From Crocinitomicaceae bacterium (GTDB taxonomy: Bacteria > Bacteroidota > Bacteroidia > Flavobacteriales_D > Crocinitomicaceae), in contig JAGOBK010000001.1 in NCBI GenBank assembly GCA_017983465.1, positions 310,001 through 374,000 of the forward strand: 64,000 nucleotides of DNA, in the 5' to 3' direction. A model generated the notes under the pieces. The model was not told the origin of the DNA. It worked only from the letters and a program-made list of their open reading frames with translations, and searched no databases. This document shows positions 59,904-64,000 of this stretch, one piece after another; within the stretch, counting starts at the first letter, position 1, and every line of letters starts with the position of its first letter. Both the position numbers and the translations under genes were made by a program.

Positions 59904-60623
59904 ATGAAAGAAAGAAATCGCATTGAAGTTTGCTTCACCCCAGGAGAATATGAATATTTCAAAGGAGAATACGAAATTGTTGTCGTAATTGATGTACTTC
60001 GCGCAACATCAGCTATTTGCGCTGCTTTTGCGAACGGGATAAACTCCATTATTCCAGTACCAACCGTTGAGGAAGCATGGGAATACAAGAAAAAAGGATA
60101 CTTGGCTGGAGCAGAGCGTAAAGGACAAATTGTAGAAGGATTTGACTTTGGGAATTCACCTTTCTCCTACATGCGTGAGGACTTTAAAGGTCAAGATGTT
60201 GTTTTGACTACAACGAATGGAACAAAGTCACTTGATGTGGCAAAAGATGCTGATATCGTTGTCGTAGGATCCTTCTTGAACCTACAATACTTGAATGAAT
60301 GGCTCGTTAAACAAGAAAAAAATATCCTTTGCTTATGTTCAGGATGGCAAGATAAATTCAATTTAGAGGATACGATTTGTGCTGGTGCGATTTCAGATTT
60401 CTTAATTAATTCTGGGAAATTTACTTCGGAAGAAGATTCCAGTATTGCAGCAAAATACTTATATTTATCTGCAAAGGATAATTATTTAGGTTACTTAAAA
60501 TCAAGTTCTCACCGACGTCGATTGAAGAATTTAAACTTAAATGAGGACATCAAATATTGCCTTACACCTAATCAAACGAATGTTATTCCGATTCTAAAGG
60601 ATGGTAAATTGGTTCAATTATAA
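59904..60623 (+). CDS. 2-phosphosulfolactate phosphatase (ComB) family protein
   Basis: 239 residues. The start IEVCFTPGEYEYFKGEYEIV, then VVIDVLRATSAICAAFANGI, YLAGAERKGQIVEGFDFGNS and LTTTNGTKSLDVAKD, matches the ComB family: the acidic Asp in VVIDVLRATS and Thr-Asn-Gly loop are conserved. ComB hydrolyses 2-phosphosulfolactate in coenzyme M synthesis, but Bacteroidota do not make coenzyme M, so the role here is open (sulfolactate formation or another phosphate ester). It overlaps the next gene by 23 bp. Confidence 0.85.
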   Translation: MKERNRIEVCFTPGEYEYFKGEYEIVVVIDVLRATSAICAAFANGINSIIPVPTVEEAWEYKKKGYLAGAERKGQIVEGFDFGNSPFSYMREDFKGQDVVLTTTNGTKSLDVAKDADIVVVGSFLNLQYLNEWLVKQEKNILCLCSGWQDKFNLEDTICAGAISDFLINSGKFTSEEDSSIAAKYLYLSAKDNYLGYLKSSSHRRRLKNLNLNEDIKYCLTPNQTNVIPILKDGKLVQL

Positions 60624-61608
60624 AACAGCGTTCATTGTTCTGCTTTTAGGCGGACTACTCCAAAGTAGTACAAAAAAATCAGACAAAGTAACCTGGGGAT
60701 TTTTTGGACACAAACGGATTAATCGCATCGCGGTCTTCACACTTCCGCAACCGATGTTTGGATTTTACAAGGAACACATTGAATTTCTAACGGATCATGC
60801 AGTGGATCCAGACAAGCGTCGCTACGCCGTGGAGGGAGAAGCACAATGTCATTATATTGACTTGGATCACTACTATAAATCAGGAGAGAGTCCATTTGAG
60901 ATCATTCCACGACGCTGGAAAGATGCCGTAGAGAAATTCACTGAGGACACCTTACAAGCCTACGGAATTGTCCCATGGCATATTGTCCAAATGAAATACA
61001 GACTTCAAAAAGCATTTGAAGCAAAGAATGTCGATTTAATCTTGAAATATTCTTCGGATCTTGGACATTACATTGGAGACGCACATGTTCCTTTACACAC
61101 CACCGAGAACTACAACGGACAATTGACAGGTCAACGTGGAATTCATGGTTTATGGGAAAGCCGTTTGGTTGAAATAAATGCTGAAGACTACGATTACTTT
61201 GTTGGGAAGATTAAATATGTTCCCAACGTGCAAGACTTCGCCTGGGATGCAGTCCGAGCCTCTCACCTAGCCTTAGATTCCGTCCTACGCATCGAAAAAG
61301 AATTAACAAAGGAATTTCCATCCGATAAAAAATACAGCTTCGAGCAACGTGGAAATACCACCATCTCCGTTTATTCAAAGGAATTTTGCGAAGCATATCA
61401 CCAACGAATGAACGGCATGGTCGAGCGACGATTGAAAGCAGCGATTTTAGCAGTTGGCTGCATTTGGTATACCGCATGGGTTGATGCTGGCCAACCAGAT
61501 CTCAGTAAATTACAAACCATTCCACCGTCCACTGAGTTACTCAAAGAGTTCGCCGACTTGGACGCACATTTCCATAATGACAAGCATTTTGGGAGGATTT
61601 GTGATTAG
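60601..61608 (+). CDS. Zinc-dependent phospholipase C / S1-P1 nuclease family protein
   Basis: 335 residues, hydrophobic start (TAFIVLLLGGLLQSS) resembling a signal peptide, so exported. The helical fold is indicated by conserved metal-ligand motifs: WGFFGHKRINRIAVF (N-terminal Trp and His ligands), FLTDHAVDPDKRR, HYIDLDHYY, and DLGHYIGDAHVPLHTTENY with the HxxxD. Substrate either phospholipid or nucleic acid; not decidable by eye. The ATG at 60601 lies within the ComB-like frame. Confidence 0.8.
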   Translation: MVNWFNYKTAFIVLLLGGLLQSSTKKSDKVTWGFFGHKRINRIAVFTLPQPMFGFYKEHIEFLTDHAVDPDKRRYAVEGEAQCHYIDLDHYYKSGESPFEIIPRRWKDAVEKFTEDTLQAYGIVPWHIVQMKYRLQKAFEAKNVDLILKYSSDLGHYIGDAHVPLHTTENYNGQLTGQRGIHGLWESRLVEINAEDYDYFVGKIKYVPNVQDFAWDAVRASHLALDSVLRIEKELTKEFPSDKKYSFEQRGNTTISVYSKEFCEAYHQRMNGMVERRLKAAILAVGCIWYTAWVDAGQPDLSKLQTIPPSTELLKEFADLDAHFHNDKHFGRICD

Positions 61609-61630
61609 AATATAAAAATCAACAATCGAT

Positions 61631-63313
61631 TTAATTCAAGCTACGGTAGCGAATGCGTTTAGGTCCAGCGTCGCCAAGACGTTTGCGTCGGTTTTCTTCG
61701 TATTCTGAATAACTTCCTTCGAACCAATACACTTGTGAATCTCCTTCGAACGCTAGAATATGCGTGCAAATACGATCTAAGAACCAACGGTCGTGAGAAA
61801 TAACTACCGCACAACCCGCAAAGTTTTCAATTCCTTCTTCCAGTGCACGAAGTGTATTCACATCGATGTCATTGGTTGGCTCATCCAGTAAAAGTACGTT
61901 TGCCTCTGTTTTCAATGTCATCGCAAGGTGTAGTCGGTTTCGCTCTCCACCGGACAGAATTCCAACTTTCTTGTTTTGATCTGCACCGATGAAATTGAAT
62001 TTCCCTAAATAGGCTCTTGAATTAATTTTCTGATTTCCGATCTCGACGTATTCAAGTCCATTGGAAACCACTTCAAAAACCGTTTTATCCGGATGAATGT
62101 CTTTATGTGTTTGATCCACATATCCAATTTTCACCGTTTCTCCTACAGTAAATTCTCCTTGATCAACACTTAGTTCATCCATGATCATTTTGAAGATGGT
62201 GGTCTTACCAGCACCATTCGGCCCGATAATCCCAACAATTCCAGCTGGAGGTAATTTAAAATTCAAATCATCGTACAACAACTTGTCGCCAAAGGATTTC
62301 CCTACATGAACAGCATCAATGACATTGTTTCCAAGACGCGGACCATTCGGAATCGGAATTTCCAAAATCGCTTCTTTTTCACGAGCGTCCTCTGAAAGCA
62401 TTTTATCGTAGTTCTGTAAACGTGCTTTGCTTTTCGCTTGACGAGCCTTCGGATTCATGCGCACCCATTCTAACTCGCGTGCCAACATTTTTTGACGTTT
62501 GGATTCAGATTTCTCCTCCTCTTTCAAACGGTTTCCTTTTTGCTCCAACCAAGATGAATAATTTCCTTTCCAAGGAATTCCTTCTCCACGGTCTAATTCT
62601 AGAATCCATCCTGCGACATTATCCAAGAAATAACGGTCGTGGGTTACGGCAATCACCGTTCCTTTGTATTGTTGTAAATGTTGTTCCAACCAGTCGATAG
62701 ACTCTGCATCCAAGTGGTTGGTTGGCTCATCGAGTAATAGAATGTCTGGATTTTGCAACAACAAACGACAAAGTGCTACTCTGCGTTTTTCTCCACCGGA
62801 TAAAGTTCCAATCAATTGATCGTCTGGTGGACAGCGCAAAGCATCCATCGCACGCTCGAGTTTCGTATCCAATTCCCACGCATCCAGGGCATCAATTTTA
62901 TCGGAAACTTGTCCCTGACGAGCAATCAACTTGTCCATTTTATCTGGATCATTCAGGATTTCCTCATCCATGAACGCCGCATTGATTTCTTCGTATTCTT
63001 TCAAGGCATCTACGGTTTCTTGCGCGCCTTCCATCACCACTTCTTTCACGGTTTTAGTCAAGTCCAAATCTGGTTCTTGCGCTAAGTACCCAACGGTATA
63101 TCCTGGTGAAAACACAACATCTCCTTGAAAAGATGGATCGAGTCCAGCAATGATTTTCATCACCGTAGATTTCCCTGATCCGTTTAATCCGATGATTCCG
63201 ATTTTTGCCCCATAGTAAAAGGACAGATAAATATTTTTAATGATTTGTTTTCCAAGTGGAGTTGTTTTGGAAACTCCCACCATGGAGAAAATGATTTTTT
63301 TATCGTCTGACAT
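61631..63313 (-). CDS. ettA: Energy-dependent translational throttle protein EttA (ABC-F)
   Basis: 560 residues, no membrane segments. Two ATPase domains: GIIGLNGSGKSTVMKIIAGL (~35-54) with LSGGEKRRVALCRLLLQ and ILLLDEPTNHLD, and GIIGPNGAGKTTIFKMIMDE (~355) with LSGGERNRLHLAMTLK and LLLDEPTNDIDVNTL. The linker with WVRMNPKARQAKSKARLQNY is the EttA/ABC-F signature. It binds the ribosomal E site and gates entry into elongation according to ATP/ADP. The C-terminus RYRSLN agrees with EttA. Confidence 0.93.
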   Translation of the reverse strand: MSDDKKIIFSMVGVSKTTPLGKQIIKNIYLSFYYGAKIGIIGLNGSGKSTVMKIIAGLDPSFQGDVVFSPGYTVGYLAQEPDLDLTKTVKEVVMEGAQETVDALKEYEEINAAFMDEEILNDPDKMDKLIARQGQVSDKIDALDAWELDTKLERAMDALRCPPDDQLIGTLSGGEKRRVALCRLLLQNPDILLLDEPTNHLDAESIDWLEQHLQQYKGTVIAVTHDRYFLDNVAGWILELDRGEGIPWKGNYSSWLEQKGNRLKEEEKSESKRQKMLARELEWVRMNPKARQAKSKARLQNYDKMLSEDAREKEAILEIPIPNGPRLGNNVIDAVHVGKSFGDKLLYDDLNFKLPPAGIVGIIGPNGAGKTTIFKMIMDELSVDQGEFTVGETVKIGYVDQTHKDIHPDKTVFEVVSNGLEYVEIGNQKINSRAYLGKFNFIGADQNKKVGILSGGERNRLHLAMTLKTEANVLLLDEPTNDIDVNTLRALEEGIENFAGCAVVISHDRWFLDRICTHILAFEGDSQVYWFEGSYSEYEENRRKRLGDAGPKRIRYRSLN

Positions 63314-63362
63314 TATTTCTTTGTTTGATTCGGTAAAATTAAAATTTAGAAGGTGAATTTGA

Positions 63363-64000
63363 CTAATCCAATTTCACTTTTTCGTATTCTTTGGTATTCA
63401 ATATTTCAATGGCACGTTGCAAGATTTCATTCGACTCATTGTAAATCTGAAACATTTCATTTGCTCCCCATAGATCTTGTGCAATAATGGATTTCAAGCG
63501 AAGTTTAATCAGGTGTTCACTTGTTTTGTATCCCACCTCATCGAATTTCAATTCGGGATCTTCTTTTTGCACGTAAGCAAAAAAGGCATCCATGAAAGCT
63601 TGATCACAATTAAATGAACGCTTGAATGCATCAAAACTCGGATATTGTGCTTTTAAAGTAGCGCGTTGATTATTCACATAATTAAAAGAATAGTTATTCA
63701 AATGTCCGCCTTGAACTAACTCGCCAAAATACTTCGAGTTCTCTGTTGTATCCAATGGAACAAAGAAGTCAGGCATAATTCCACCACCTCCATAAACCGT
63801 TCGGTGTGTTTTCAGGGTTTCGAATTTCAATGAATCTGGCATTTTGATGGAATCCGCATGGATAAACTCTCCATTCAAAAAACGCTGGGTGATGTCCTTG
63901 CGGTAAGTTTCGGTGTCTTCGTAAGGTTTCTGAATAAACCTTCCCGTTGGCGTGTAATAGCGTGCAATGGTCAAACGAATCTCTGAACCATCTGAAAGCG
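63363..64000 (-). CDS. S41 family carboxy-terminal processing peptidase, N-terminal part outside window
   Basis: The visible 212 codons are the C-terminal part; the frame is open to the right edge (LSDGSEIRLTIARYYTPTGR). LTIARYYTPTGRFIQKPYED is the stretch just after the catalytic Lys domain of C-terminal processing proteases, and YGGGGIMPDFFVPLDTTEN is typical of the family in Bacteroidota. The catalytic Ser/Lys lie beyond the window. It is exported and processes C-termini of periplasmic proteins. Confidence 0.85.
   Translation of the reverse strand, partial: LSDGSEIRLTIARYYTPTGRFIQKPYEDTETYRKDITQRFLNGEFIHADSIKMPDSLKFETLKTHRTVYGGGGIMPDFFVPLDTTENSKYFGELVQGGHLNNYSFNYVNNQRATLKAQYPSFDAFKRSFNCDQAFMDAFFAYVQKEDPELKFDEVGYKTSEHLIKLRLKSIIAQDLWGANEMFQIYNESNEILQRAIEILNTKEYEKVKLD

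Overview
The window comes from the chromosome of a low-GC Bacteroidota bacterium, most likely of the order Flavobacteriales. A Fluviicola-like member of the Crocinitomicaceae is my best guess, by inference only. Supporting signs are two proteins with type IX secretion (T9SS) C-terminal sorting domains, SusC-like TonB receptor architecture paired with a DUF4249 lipoprotein, an S46 dipeptidyl-peptidase, DUF3276 and DUF5723 proteins, an N-terminally extended NusB, and many promoters of the Bacteroidota type (-7 TAnnTTTG, sometimes with TTG 19 bp upstream). Shine-Dalgarno sites are not evident. Most genes are vertically inherited housekeeping genes, interrupted by two small mobile islands and one very repetitive surface-protein locus.

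Layout. 1-7.2 kb: M23 peptidase (partial), two FKBP lipoproteins with a DHH phosphoesterase, a TlpA-like thioredoxin lipoprotein, miaA, an MltF-like transglycosylase and a DUF3276 protein. 7.24-12.25 kb: an integrative element in tRNA-Val(UAC), bounded by 113/112-bp direct repeats. It carries a tyrosine recombinase broken by one in-frame stop, a RepL-like winged-helix protein, a three-gene cargo operon of unknown function (coiled-coil membrane protein, three-helix membrane protein, soluble protein), an XRE regulator with a palindromic operator, and a RadC-like protein. A second integrase start follows the right repeat, so two elements probably once sat in tandem. 12.4-15.8 kb: DUF4249/TonB receptor pair. 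15.9-20.3 kb: pabB-tilS-rRNA methyltransferase-Crp run. 20.4-24.7 kb: small accessory genes, a ParDE toxin-antitoxin pair, and a 2.1-kb island bounded by exact 31-bp repeats, with a recombinase remnant and a lipoprotein metalloprotease.

24.8-36.3 kb: S46 peptidase, aroB, proline dehydrogenase, then a leftward operon thiolase-lipoprotein-DUF5723-T9SS protein, and an FAD-linked oxidase. 36.5-45 kb: a leftward surface operon: T9SS-sorted protein, small beta-barrel, a 2157-residue repeat protein built from tail-fibre-like and YadA-head-like modules, and a LamG-like protein. 45.2-64 kb: AraC-type membrane regulator, hutH, hemB, fabG, a GT2 glycosyltransferase, rarA, an LpxL-like acyltransferase, a BNR-repeat protein, yajC, DUF1573, nusB, a Leu/Val-type amino-acid dehydrogenase, an ABC exporter, an outer-membrane barrel, a ComB-like phosphatase, a Zn-dependent phospholipase/nuclease, ettA and a partial S41 protease.

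The most unusual parts are the tRNA-Val element with its regulated cargo operon, the 31-bp-repeat island, the giant repeat protein, and short tandem arrays that begin exactly at stop codons. No CRISPR array, rRNA or intact insertion sequence was seen.
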